Assembly (NCBI GenBank): GCA_016288675.1
Contig: JAEELC010000002.1
Location: forward strand, 1-16,133
Reading direction: 5' to 3'
Source: Acholeplasmatales bacterium
GTDB taxonomy: Bacteria > Bacillota_I > Bacilli_A > Acholeplasmatales > Anaeroplasmataceae
Length of the DNA stretch: 16,133 nt
Positions 7,031 to 13,220 of the stretch are shown here, one piece after another. Position numbers and translations under genes: made by a program. The notes below the pieces were generated by a model, which searched no databases, was not told the origin of the DNA, and saw nothing but the letters and a program-made list of their open reading frames with translations. How positions within the stretch are numbered: the stretch's first letter is position 1; each line of letters starts with the position of its first letter.

Positions 7031-8056
7031 ATGAGAAGCATTTATGATGTAAGTCCTAAAGAACTTGAAGAGTACTTTTTAGCAAAAGGTTTAAAATCCT
7101 ATCGTGCCACTCAAGTTTTTGAGGCAGTATATAGACAAAGAGTTTCATCATTTGATGAAATTACAAATATTAAGAAAGAAGTTATTGAAGATTTAAAGAA
7201 AGATTTTACTATTAAAATATTTGAAGTAGTTGTACATCAAAAGAGTAAAGATGGTACTGAAAAATTCTTATTTAAGCTTGAAGATAATAACTTGATTGAA
7301 ACAGTATTTATGACTCACAATTATGGTACTAGTGTTTGTGTAACAAGTGAAGTTGGATGTAATATGACATGTGCATTCTGCGCTTCAGGTATGCATAAGA
7401 AATTACGTAATTTAACTACAGGTGAAATGGTTGGTCAAATCATGTCTGTAATTAAAGAAAGTGGTAGAGAAGTTAGTCACATTGTTGTTATGGGTATTGG
7501 CGAACCATTTGATAACTATGACAATGTAATGAACTTCTTACACATTGTTAATAATGCACACGGATTAGAAATTGGTGCACGTCACATTTCTGTTTCTACT
7601 TGCGGTTTAGTACCTAAGATTTATGATTATGCTATGGAAGATTTACAATCTAACTTAGCAATTTCATTACACGCTCCAAACAATACTATTAGAGACCAAA
7701 TTATGCCTGTTAATAAAGCATACCGTATTGAAGAGCTTGTAAAAGCTATTTCTGACTATATAGATGCAACAAATCGTCGTGTAACTATTGAATATATCTT
7801 AATCAATGAATTAAATGATTCAGTTGCAAATGCTAATGAACTTGCTGATTTATTACACGGATTAAATGTATATATTAATTTAATTCCTTATAATGAAGTT
7901 AAAGAAAAACCATTTAAGAGAAGTTCTAAAGAACGTATGACTAAGTTCTATGACACTTTAAAGAAACGCAGTATGAATGTAACATTACGTTTAGAGCAAG
8001 GTTCTGACATTGATGCTGCATGTGGTCAACTTAGATCAAATAATATGAAGAAATAA
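7031..8056 (+). CDS. rlmN: Dual-specificity 23S rRNA/tRNA adenine C2-methyltransferase
   Basis: RlmN is a radical-SAM enzyme that methylates C2 of A2503 in 23S rRNA and of A37 in some tRNAs. The frame extends upstream to a TTG at 7010, but AAAGGAG at 7015-7021 places the true start at the ATG at 7031, giving 341 residues. The iron-sulfur cluster motif CxxxCxxC is C110, C114, C117. The two mechanistic cysteines correspond to C103 (SVCVTS) and C331 in the signature DIDAACGQLR. GIGEPFDNYDNV and ISLHAPN are typical of Gram-positive RlmN, and together with the C-terminus argue against the resistance relative Cfr. The gene opens an operon: rsgA starts two bases after its stop. In B. subtilis prpC and prkC lie between these two genes; they are absent here. 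Confidence 0.96.
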   Translation: MRSIYDVSPKELEEYFLAKGLKSYRATQVFEAVYRQRVSSFDEITNIKKEVIEDLKKDFTIKIFEVVVHQKSKDGTEKFLFKLEDNNLIETVFMTHNYGTSVCVTSEVGCNMTCAFCASGMHKKLRNLTTGEMVGQIMSVIKESGREVSHIVVMGIGEPFDNYDNVMNFLHIVNNAHGLEIGARHISVSTCGLVPKIYDYAMEDLQSNLAISLHAPNNTIRDQIMPVNKAYRIEELVKAISDYIDATNRRVTIEYILINELNDSVANANELADLLHGLNVYINLIPYNEVKEKPFKRSSKERMTKFYDTLKKRSMNVTLRLEQGSDIDAACGQLRSNNMKK

Positions 8057-8058
8057 TT

Positions 8059-9006
8059 ATGCAAGGAAGAATAGTTAATTTAAATAGTGGAGTTTATCAA
8101 GTTCTAACTAGCGAAGGAATAATTGATGCTAAGGCTCGTGGTAAGCTTAGACATATGAGGCTTGATAAATTTTCTGAATTTAATAAAGGTAATGCCAATC
8201 CATTATCAAATAAAATGGATACTCAAATTGTTAAGGTAAGTCCTAAGGTTGGAGATATCGTTGAAGTTGAGATTAAGGAAGGTATTAATTATATAACTGA
8301 AATTTCACCACGCATTAATGATTTAATTAGACCTGATATTGCTAACGTTGACCAAATTATTCTTGTAATGAGTGCAAAAGAACCTGACTTTTCTACATAT
8401 CTTCTTGATTTATTCTTGGTTAATTTAAATAGCAATAACATTAAACCTATTATTATCATTTCTAAGATTGATTTAGCAACTGAAGAGGAATTAGCAAAAA
8501 TTAAAGAAACAATGAATTACTATGTGGAAAAGTTACACTATATAGTATTTTATGTTAATTCAAAGCAAGATAATTTAGATTTAACTGAAATTAAGAATTT
8601 GTTGAAAGACAAAGTAACTGTTTTATCAGGACAAACTGGTGCAGGTAAATCTACATTCATTAATGCACTTATACCAGGATTTAAGCTTGCTACACAAGAA
8701 ATATCAAGTGCTCTAAATCGTGGTAAACATACAACTCGTCAAATTCATTTATATCCTGAATTTGGAGGACTTGTTGGTGATACTCCTGGTTTTTCAAAAT
8801 TAGAAGTTTTAATTAATCAAAAAGATTTAGCTAGTCTTTTCCCAGATTTTGATTCATCAAACTGTCGTTTTAAGGATTGTAGACATTTACATAATTCAAA
8901 AGATTGTGGGATAAGAGAAGCAGCAGGAAAAGAAATCTTACAAAGTAGATATGACAACTACATTAAGATTTATGAAAAAATAGAGAAAGATAAAATGAGG
9001 TATTAG
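8059..9006 (+). CDS. rsgA: Ribosome small-subunit maturation GTPase RsgA
   Basis: RsgA is a circularly permuted GTPase that checks the decoding site late in 30S assembly. The 315-residue protein shows the permuted motif order: G4 as SKID (135-138), then G1 GQTGAGKST (191-199), then G3 DTPG (241-244). The N-terminal part forms an OB-fold RNA-binding domain. The C-terminal zinc site C-x4-C-x-H-x6-C is complete at C259, C264, H266 and C273. The ATG at 8059 is two bases after the rlmN stop and has only a weak A-rich site upstream, so translation probably depends on coupling to rlmN. It shares the operon with rlmN and rpe, fitting joint synthesis of translation-related functions. Confidence 0.96.
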   Translation: MQGRIVNLNSGVYQVLTSEGIIDAKARGKLRHMRLDKFSEFNKGNANPLSNKMDTQIVKVSPKVGDIVEVEIKEGINYITEISPRINDLIRPDIANVDQIILVMSAKEPDFSTYLLDLFLVNLNSNNIKPIIIISKIDLATEEELAKIKETMNYYVEKLHYIVFYVNSKQDNLDLTEIKNLLKDKVTVLSGQTGAGKSTFINALIPGFKLATQEISSALNRGKHTTRQIHLYPEFGGLVGDTPGFSKLEVLINQKDLASLFPDFDSSNCRFKDCRHLHNSKDCGIREAAGKEILQSRYDNYIKIYEKIEKDKMRY

Positions 9007-9009
9007 AAA

Positions 9010-9648
9010 ATGAAAGTAGCTCCTTCAATTTTAAGTGCAGATTTTACACAATTAGAAAATAGTATTAATCGTACAAGTAAAGCGACTTATCTACATATTG
9101 ATGTAATGGATGGTGTGTTTGTACCAAATATTAGCTTTGGACAATCTATTCAAAAACAAATTCGCCCAAAGTTTGAAAAAATGATTTTTGATACTCATCT
9201 AATGATTATTGATCCAATCAAATATATTAAAGATTTTGCTGATGCTGGTAGTGATTACATAACTTTCCACATTGAAGCTAAGTCTGATATAAATGAAACT
9301 ATTGACTTAATTCATTCCCTTGGAAAGAAGGCAGGTATTTCAATTAAGCCTGCTACAAATCCGGATGTATTAATTCCTTATTTAAATAAATTAGATTTAG
9401 TACTTGTTATGTCTGTTGAACCAGGATTTGGCGGACAAAAATTTATGCCTAATTCTTTAGAAAAAATTAGTTGGTTAAAGTCTTATAGAGAAAATAATAA
9501 GCTTAATTATTTAATTTCAGTTGATGGTGGAATTAATGGAGAAACTTATCCACTTGTTGAAAATGCTGGTTGTGATTTAGCTGTTATGGGTTCTTTCTTA
9601 TATAAGGCAGAAAATCCAAATGAATGGATTGAACGTATTGAAAAATAA
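9010..9648 (+). CDS. rpe: Ribulose-phosphate 3-epimerase
   Basis: Rpe interconverts ribulose 5-phosphate and xylulose 5-phosphate in the non-oxidative pentose phosphate pathway. The 212 residues form a TIM barrel of normal length. Metal ligands and catalytic acids are in place: S6 (APSILSADF), H29, D31 and D34 (LHIDVMDGVFVPN), H63 (FDTHLM) and D172 (SVDGGI). The loop VEPGFGGQKFMP is the family signature, and VMGSFLY near the end contributes phosphate binding. GAGGT at 8997-9001 is the ribosome binding site and only three bases separate it from rsgA. In B. subtilis thiN follows; here the operon ends at once in a terminator that overlaps the stop codon. Confidence 0.97.
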   Translation: MKVAPSILSADFTQLENSINRTSKATYLHIDVMDGVFVPNISFGQSIQKQIRPKFEKMIFDTHLMIIDPIKYIKDFADAGSDYITFHIEAKSDINETIDLIHSLGKKAGISIKPATNPDVLIPYLNKLDLVLVMSVEPGFGGQKFMPNSLEKISWLKSYRENNKLNYLISVDGGINGETYPLVENAGCDLAVMGSFLYKAENPNEWIERIEK

Positions 9649-9668
9649 GATGCTTTGCATCTTTTTTT
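9647..9668 (+). terminator. Intrinsic terminator of rlmN-rsgA-rpe
   Basis: AAGATGC (9647-9653) pairs with GCATCTT (9657-9663) around TTT, followed by a T-run to 9668. The stem begins within the TAA stop codon of rpe. Confidence 0.85.
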
Positions 9669-9710
9669 CTTAGTTGTTAGTGTAAACTAATATTTAAAAA
9701 AGCTCATTTT

Positions 9711-9746
9711 TCTATTGTATTATTTTTTAATTATTGATACAATAGA
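9711..9746 (+). promoter_or_regulatory. mntP promoter overlapped by a perfect inverted repeat
   Basis: TTGTAT (9715-9720) and TACAAT (9738-9743) are 17 bases apart with an extended -10 TG at 9735-9736, so transcription should start near 9750, at the riboswitch. The same bases form a perfect 10-bp inverted repeat, TCTATTGTAT (9711-9720) and ATACAATAGA (9737-9746), spaced by 16. CTCAT (9703-9707) and ATGAG (9746-9750) extend the symmetry with a small offset. The repeat covers both promoter boxes, as expected of a repressor operator. The regulator is unknown. Confidence 0.6.
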
Positions 9747-9748
9747 TG

Positions 9749-9871
9749 AGTACTTTCGTAAGGGAGTAGTTTGCTTGATAATCAAGCAGCTGAGCCTACA
9801 TAATGGTTAATCCAGGTTCAGCTTTAAATAACGAGACTTACACCTTTTTTTGGTGAGGTTTCGTTATTTTT
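9749..9871 (+). promoter_or_regulatory. yybP-ykoY manganese riboswitch
   Basis: The conserved core is visible: AGGGAGTAG at 9761-9769; a P2 hairpin TGCTTGA (9772-9778) with TCAAGCA (9782-9788); GCTGAGCC (9789-9796) directly followed by TACA; and GGTTCAGC (9815-9822), which pairs back with GCTGAGCC. These are the two facing loops that bind Mn2+ in this riboswitch class. P1 appears to form between AGTACTTTCGT (9749-9759) and ACGAGACT (9831-9838). The latter is also the 5' arm of the following terminator, so Mn2+ binding should prevent termination and turn on the exporter gene downstream. The gene context, mntP, fits exactly. Confidence 0.92.
9829..9871 (+). terminator. Riboswitch-controlled terminator ahead of mntP
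   Basis: AACGAGACTTACACC (about 9830-9844) folds on GGTGAGGTTTCGTT (9852-9865), with G-U pairs and a bulge, around a T7 loop, and an uninterrupted T-run follows. Its 5' arm overlaps the predicted 3' strand of riboswitch P1. Confidence 0.85.
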
Positions 9872-9886
9872 TTATAGGAGTTATTT

Positions 9887-10513
9887 ATGATTTTAATGAA
9901 TGTGGGTAAAATAATTGCAACAGGATTGTTACTTGGTCTTGGATTAACAATGGATGCTTGTGCCGTATCAATGGCTAATGGTCTTGAAGAACCAAAAATG
10001 AAATTGTCAAAAATGACTTTCATAGCTTTAATGTTTGCTATATTTCAGGCATTTATGCCTTTAATTGGCTATGCATTTGGGGCTGCGTTGTATCAAAATG
10101 TGCCTTTTATTGAAAAATATAAAATTATACCAATTCTTGCTTTAATTATTTTAATGTGCTTAGGATTACATATGATTATTGAAGGTATAAAAGAAAGTAA
10201 GGAAACCCCAAAAGAACGTGATAGTAAAATTGAAGCATTAGGAAAAAAATTAACTTTTAAGCTAATCTTTATTCAAGCAATTGCTACATCAATTGATGCA
10301 TTATCAACTGGATTAACATTTAGTGATTATTCTATCATTAATGCAATTCTTGTCGTATCATTAATTGCTCTTGTTACATTTATATTTTCGTTTGTTTCAT
10401 TAATGTTAGGTAAGAAGTTTGGTACATGGTTAGGTAATAAAGCTATTATTGTTGGTGGTATTATTCTTTGTTTTATTGGAATTGAAATTTTTATTTCTGG
10501 AGTATTTTTTTAA
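9887..10513 (+). CDS. mntP: Manganese efflux pump MntP
   Basis: MntP exports excess Mn2+ across the cytoplasmic membrane. The 208-residue protein has about six membrane helices in two related halves. The conserved acidic motifs are present in each half: TMDACAVSMANG with D23 in the first and ATSIDALSTG with D137 in the second. A charged cytoplasmic loop (IKESKETPKERDSK) joins the halves. TAGGAG at 9875-9880 sets the ATG at 9887; a second ATG three codons on is a less likely start. Control should be by Mn2+ through the riboswitch directly upstream, and perhaps also by a protein at the inverted repeat over the promoter. The gene stands alone and is not part of this locus in B. subtilis. Confidence 0.94.
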   Translation: MILMNVGKIIATGLLLGLGLTMDACAVSMANGLEEPKMKLSKMTFIALMFAIFQAFMPLIGYAFGAALYQNVPFIEKYKIIPILALIILMCLGLHMIIEGIKESKETPKERDSKIEALGKKLTFKLIFIQAIATSIDALSTGLTFSDYSIINAILVVSLIALVTFIFSFVSLMLGKKFGTWLGNKAIIVGGIILCFIGIEIFISGVFF

Positions 10514-10578
10514 GAGCTGATATACATTAATATTTATACGGTTAATAAAATAATCTAGATTTAATAATAAATTCATAG

Positions 10579-10584
10579 TATAAT
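10579..10584 (+). promoter_or_regulatory. Probable -10 element of the def-like gene
   Basis: TATAAT at 10579-10584 lies 12 bases before the GGAGG ribosome binding site (10596-10600). No clear -35 or extended -10 is seen, and the sequence is A+T-rich, so this is a modest call. The intergenic region carries no obvious terminator for mntP. Confidence 0.4.
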
Positions 10585-10609
10585 AAGTTTACTTTGGAGG
10601 ATTTTTATT

Positions 10610-11020
10610 ATGGTAAAAGAAATCGTTAAGGATCAAGAAATCCTAAGCAAAATGTGTGATGATTTAACTCGTAAAGATATGCAAGTTGTTAGAGACTTAG
10701 TAGATACTATTAGATCAAATGAAGAATGTGCTTGCTTAGCTGCTAACCAAATCGGTTATACTAAGAGAGCTTGCGCAATCTCTATTAATGGTAGAGTTTT
10801 AGTTATGATTAACCCTAAATGTGTTGGTCATTCTCAAGACGGTATTGAATGTGAAGAAGGATGCTTATCACTTGAAGGTGTACAAAAGGTTAATAGATTT
10901 AGAACTATTACTGTTAAGTATACTGATGAAAAGTGGAATACAAAGACAGCTCAATATAGAGGATTTGAAGCTGAATGCATTCAACATATGTTTGATCATT
11001 TCGAAGGTATCTTAATCTAA
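10610..11020 (+). CDS. Peptide-deformylase-like protein with altered active site
   Basis: Peptide deformylase removes the formyl group from nascent proteins. This 136-residue protein belongs to the short form that ends at ...EGILI. Motif 2 is intact: EEGCLS with the metal ligand C85. Motif 3, normally QHExDH, reads Q125-H126-M127-F128-D129-H130: both metal-binding histidines remain but the catalytic glutamate is methionine. Motif 1, normally GxGLAAPQ, reads C40-A-C42-L-A-A-N-Q47, with both glycines replaced by cysteine. The protein has eight cysteines. GGAGG at 10596-10600 supports the ATG at 10610. A terminator follows, so it is a single-gene unit. It may be a catalytically dead or repurposed paralogue, or part of a variant subfamily. 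A true def would then have to lie elsewhere in the genome. Confidence 0.85.
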   Translation: MVKEIVKDQEILSKMCDDLTRKDMQVVRDLVDTIRSNEECACLAANQIGYTKRACAISINGRVLVMINPKCVGHSQDGIECEEGCLSLEGVQKVNRFRTITVKYTDEKWNTKTAQYRGFEAECIQHMFDHFEGILI

Positions 11021-11024
11021 ATGT

Positions 11025-11049
11025 AAAGCTAGTTTAAAACTAGCTTTTT
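11025..11049 (+). terminator. Intrinsic terminator after the def-like gene
   Basis: AAAGCTAGT (11025-11033) pairs perfectly with ACTAGCTTT (11039-11047) around TTAAA, and a T-rich tail (TTTTTCTTTTATTT) follows. Confidence 0.88.
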
Positions 11050-11110
11050 CTTTTATTTACATTTATTATGTAATATTAATAATTATAATTAATTTATAAT
11101 AACTTTGAGT

Positions 11111-11116
11111 TATAAT
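11111..11116 (+). promoter_or_regulatory. Probable -10 element of the DUF2130 gene
   Basis: TATAAT at 11111-11116 lies 14 bases before the AAGGAG ribosome binding site (11131-11136). Other TATAAT strings occur at 11084 and 11095 in the same A+T-rich stretch, and no convincing -35 exists, so the exact start is uncertain. Confidence 0.4.
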
Positions 11117-11143
11117 AAACTTAAAGAAAAAAGGAGATAAAGT

Positions 11144-12637
11144 ATGATTATTAAAGTTGAAGTTATTGATAATAAGCATTTACGTTTATTAGAAGATGCA
11201 AAAAAAGGCGATATCATAGATTTAGAATCTGTTACTAAATTTGATGAATCTTCTATTTTAAAGACTATAGAAAATGGTACTAATATAATTTTTAATCAAA
11301 AATTAAAAGAACAACAAGATAATGATAAAAAATTATATGAAGCTGAACTAACTGCTAAATTATCCACATTAAAATCTGAAAAAGAAAAAGAATTATCTAA
11401 TACACAATACAATTTAAATGAAAAATATAATCAATTAAAGAATGAGTTTGATTCTTATAAAAATACTACAGAATTAAACAAAGAACTTGCTGTTAAAAAA
11501 TGTGAAGAAGAATTAAGAAAACAAATTAATAATCTTAAATCTACCTTAGAATTAGAAAAAACAAATAACGAAGCTTCTAAAAATAAAGCTTTAAATGAAC
11601 AACAGCATATGTTAGAACAAAAATATAATAATTTATTAAACGAGTTTAATACTTTTAAAGCCACTGCTGATTCTATAAAAGAACTTGCTATAAAGAATAA
11701 AGAGGATGAACTTAATAGAAAAATTATTGCTAAAGTTAATGAAATAGATTTATTAAAAGAAACAACTGAAATTCAAAAGAACTTAGCATTGTCTCAACTT
11801 GAAGGAAAATTAAGAGAAGAATTTAATAATAAAGAAGCAGAATTAAATAAGCAAATCGAAGGCTTAACACGGGCTAAAGCTTCTTTAAATGTTAAACAAA
11901 CTGGTGAAAATTTAGAATCATGGTGTAATAATACTTACTTAGAATCTAGCCAAAATGGGTTCTTTAATTGTACTTGGACAAAAGACAATGATGTTGTAAA
12001 AAATGAGGGAGAAACAAAAGGTAGTAAAGCTGATTTTATTTTTAAAATCTATGCTGATGAAACTCATAATGAAGATACACTTCTTACAAGTCTGTGTCTT
12101 GAAATGAAGGATGAAAATCCTGATTCTACTCATACAAGAACTAACGAAAGTTATTTTGCACAGCTTGATAAGAATAGAATTAAGAAAAATTGTAAATATG
12201 CTGTTTTAGTATCTAATCTTGAATTAAATAAGTCTAACGACATCCCTATTTATAAAGCTCCTGGATATAATGATATGTATGTAGTACGTCCAGCATATAT
12301 GATGACTTTTATCAATATGGTTACTTCTTTATATAATAAATTTAGTTCTTTAGTTCTTAATAAAACTAAAGAAGAAATAGATTTAAAGGATAAAAAAGAT
12401 ATTTTAGATGAGTTTGACCAAATTAAAAAATCATACTTAGATAAGCCTATTCAAACATTAGTTGATTCAATTGAAGTCATCTTAAAGCAATCAGAGTCTA
12501 TTAATTTGGCTAATGAGAAAATTAGAGAAAGTATCAATAAGATTAGAAATTCATATATTGATCAAATCAAGGATAAGATTGATAAATTTGAATTAAAATT
12601 AAATAGAGAAATTAAGAAAATAGATAAGCTTAATTAA
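11144..12637 (+). CDS. DUF2130-family coiled-coil protein with nuclease-like C-terminal domain
   Basis: The C-terminal half matches the DUF2130 family as I know it: LESWCNNTYL (about 257-266), KGSKADFIFKI, CLEMKDE, and KYAVLVSNLE through VVRPAYMMTFI. Function is not established. Residues about 1-45 form a small N-terminal region, about 52-250 a long charged coiled coil, about 250-400 a globular domain, and about 405-495 a second helical stretch. D297 in KADF and E320-M-K322 have the spacing and form of a PD-(D/E)xK nuclease core, D...ExK. Coiled coil plus such a core resembles RmuC in layout; this is inference. The coiled coil is built of five 33-residue units (see the repeat entry). AAGGAG at 11131-11136 sets the ATG at 11144. 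It has its own terminator and no partner in the unit. Confidence 0.8.
   Translation: MIIKVEVIDNKHLRLLEDAKKGDIIDLESVTKFDESSILKTIENGTNIIFNQKLKEQQDNDKKLYEAELTAKLSTLKSEKEKELSNTQYNLNEKYNQLKNEFDSYKNTTELNKELAVKKCEEELRKQINNLKSTLELEKTNNEASKNKALNEQQHMLEQKYNNLLNEFNTFKATADSIKELAIKNKEDELNRKIIAKVNEIDLLKETTEIQKNLALSQLEGKLREEFNNKEAELNKQIEGLTRAKASLNVKQTGENLESWCNNTYLESSQNGFFNCTWTKDNDVVKNEGETKGSKADFIFKIYADETHNEDTLLTSLCLEMKDENPDSTHTRTNESYFAQLDKNRIKKNCKYAVLVSNLELNKSNDIPIYKAPGYNDMYVVRPAYMMTFINMVTSLYNKFSSLVLNKTKEEIDLKDKKDILDEFDQIKKSYLDKPIQTLVDSIEVILKQSESINLANEKIRESINKIRNSYIDQIKDKIDKFELKLNREIKKIDKLN
11384..11878 (+). repeat. Five tandem 33-residue (99-base) coiled-coil units
   Basis: Within the DUF2130 protein, residues 81-245 divide into five units of 33. 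Alanines at 116, 149, 182 and 215 and leucines at 91, 124, 157, 190 and 223 recur at exactly 33-residue steps. Units 1 and 3 are most alike: LNEKYNQLKNEF and LEQKYNNLLNEF, then ELAVKK and ELAIKN, 66 residues apart, so a 66-residue double unit may have been duplicated first. Thirty-three is three hendecads and not a multiple of seven. Confidence 0.75.
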
Positions 12638-12680
12638 AAAATAAAACACCGTAAACTATATACTTACGGTGTTTTATTTT
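12638..12680. terminator. Bidirectional terminator between the DUF2130 gene and rpmB
   Basis: The 17-base arms 12638-12654 and 12664-12680 are perfectly complementary (core ACACCGTAA with TTACGGTGT) around a nine-base loop, with A-rich outer left arm and T-rich outer right arm. It directly follows the DUF2130 stop codon and lies downstream of rpmB on the other strand, so it can serve both convergent units. Confidence 0.85.
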
Positions 12681-12704
12681 ATTTATATAGTTTTAGCCAT
12701 AATA

Positions 12705-12732
12705 ACGCAAAAAATTGGCCTAAGCCAATTTT
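12705..12732 (-). terminator. Intrinsic terminator of rpmB
   Basis: Read on the minus strand, AAAATTGGC (12732-12724) pairs with GCCAATTTT (12719-12711) around a four-base loop and continues into TTTTTTGCG. It lies 17 bases beyond the rpmB stop. The flanks TGCGGTTAAAAC and GTTTTAGCC..CGCA are also partly complementary and may extend the structure. Confidence 0.75.
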
Positions 12733-12749
12733 ATTTATGCGGTTAAAAC

Positions 12750-12938
12750 TTATGCTCTATTAAGGTTACCCTTCTTAAGAGCTCTAGCAGAAACTTTTAC
12801 TTTCTTAACTGTGCCATCTTCTAAAACGATGTGAGCAGTTTGTAGGTTAGCTTTCCAAGTACGACGAGATGCATTTAATGCATGACTTCTCTTGTTACCG
12901 AAAGTAGTTGTCTTACCAGTTACATAACATTTTGCCAT
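12750..12938 (-). CDS. rpmB: 50S ribosomal protein L28
   Basis: L28 is a small basic protein of the large ribosomal subunit. The 62 residues match the bacterial family along their whole length: MAKCYVTGK at the start, [20 protein letters not shown] in the middle and VSARALKKG near the end. It lacks the four-cysteine zinc-ribbon set of the other L28 type, with only C4. A perfect AAGGAGGT ribosome binding site (12953-12946 on the minus strand) precedes the ATG by seven bases. It has its own promoter and runs opposite to its neighbours. The same reversed orientation next to asp23-fakA occurs in B. subtilis, so the inversion is old; here asp23 itself is missing. Confidence 0.97.
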   Translation of the reverse strand: MAKCYVTGKTTTFGNKRSHALNASRRTWKANLQTAHIVLEDGTVKKVKVSARALKKGNLNRA

Positions 12939-12983
12939 AATTCAAACCTCCTTGCTCAAGCATTTGTTTTTACAAGCCTTTTT

Positions 12984-13012
12984 ATTATATTCTAATTTTA
13001 ATTATTATTCAA
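12984..13012 (-). promoter_or_regulatory. Promoter of rpmB
   Basis: On the minus strand TTGAAT (13012-13007) and TATAAT (12989-12984) are exactly 17 bases apart, about 30 bases upstream of the ribosome binding site. It diverges from the fakA promoter about 80 bases to its right. The bases between the two promoters (13013-13091) hold no gene or structure that I can support. Confidence 0.75.
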
Positions 13013-13091
13013 GTGGTATTTGAAAAAAAATAGATTTTAGGATAAAATAAATTATAATACTATCGATTAAAGCCCTTACAAATTAAAAATA

Positions 13092-13119
13092 TTGATTTAT
13101 TTGCATAGTATGGTATAAT
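13092..13119 (+). promoter_or_regulatory. Extended -10 promoter of the fakA-like gene
   Basis: TTGATT (13092-13097) and TATAAT (13114-13119) are 16 bases apart, with TG one base before the -10 at 13111-13112. Transcription should begin near 13126, leaving a leader of about 95 bases before the ATG at 13221. Confidence 0.65.
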
Positions 13120-13132
13120 TATTTTAGCGTTA

Positions 13133-13173
13133 TTTATCAATACGCGGTTTTTTTGCTCATTCAAATTGATAAA
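13133..13173 (+). promoter_or_regulatory. Inverted repeat in the fakA leader
   Basis: TTTATCAAT (13133-13141) and ATTGATAAA (13165-13173) are perfectly complementary, 23 bases apart. The spacer contains ACGCGG followed by T7, and GCGT (13128-13131) could pair with ACGC in competition. It lies just after the predicted transcription start, so it may be an operator or an RNA hairpin. No known riboswitch fits. Confidence 0.35.
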
Positions 13174-13220
13174 ATTTTTATATCTTATATATATATTAGA
13201 AAATAGGACGGTGTTTATAT

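Noticed and set aside
7031..8056. The radical-SAM methyltransferase as a Cfr-type antibiotic resistance gene
   Set aside because: The Gram-positive RlmN signatures (GIGEPFDNYDNV, ISLHAPN, DIDAACGQLR) and the rlmN-rsgA-rpe operon context identify it as housekeeping RlmN.
9838..10023. Leftward open frame of 61 codons antisense to the start of mntP
   Set aside because: It is a shadow of the mntP coding sequence and riboswitch terminator, with no ribosome binding site or family resemblance.
12939..13220. Search for asp23, spoVM or another small gene in the rpmB-fakA gap, and for spoVM in the rpe-mntP gap
   Set aside because: No frame of suitable length with a ribosome binding site was found; the space is taken up by divergent promoters, leaders and the riboswitch.
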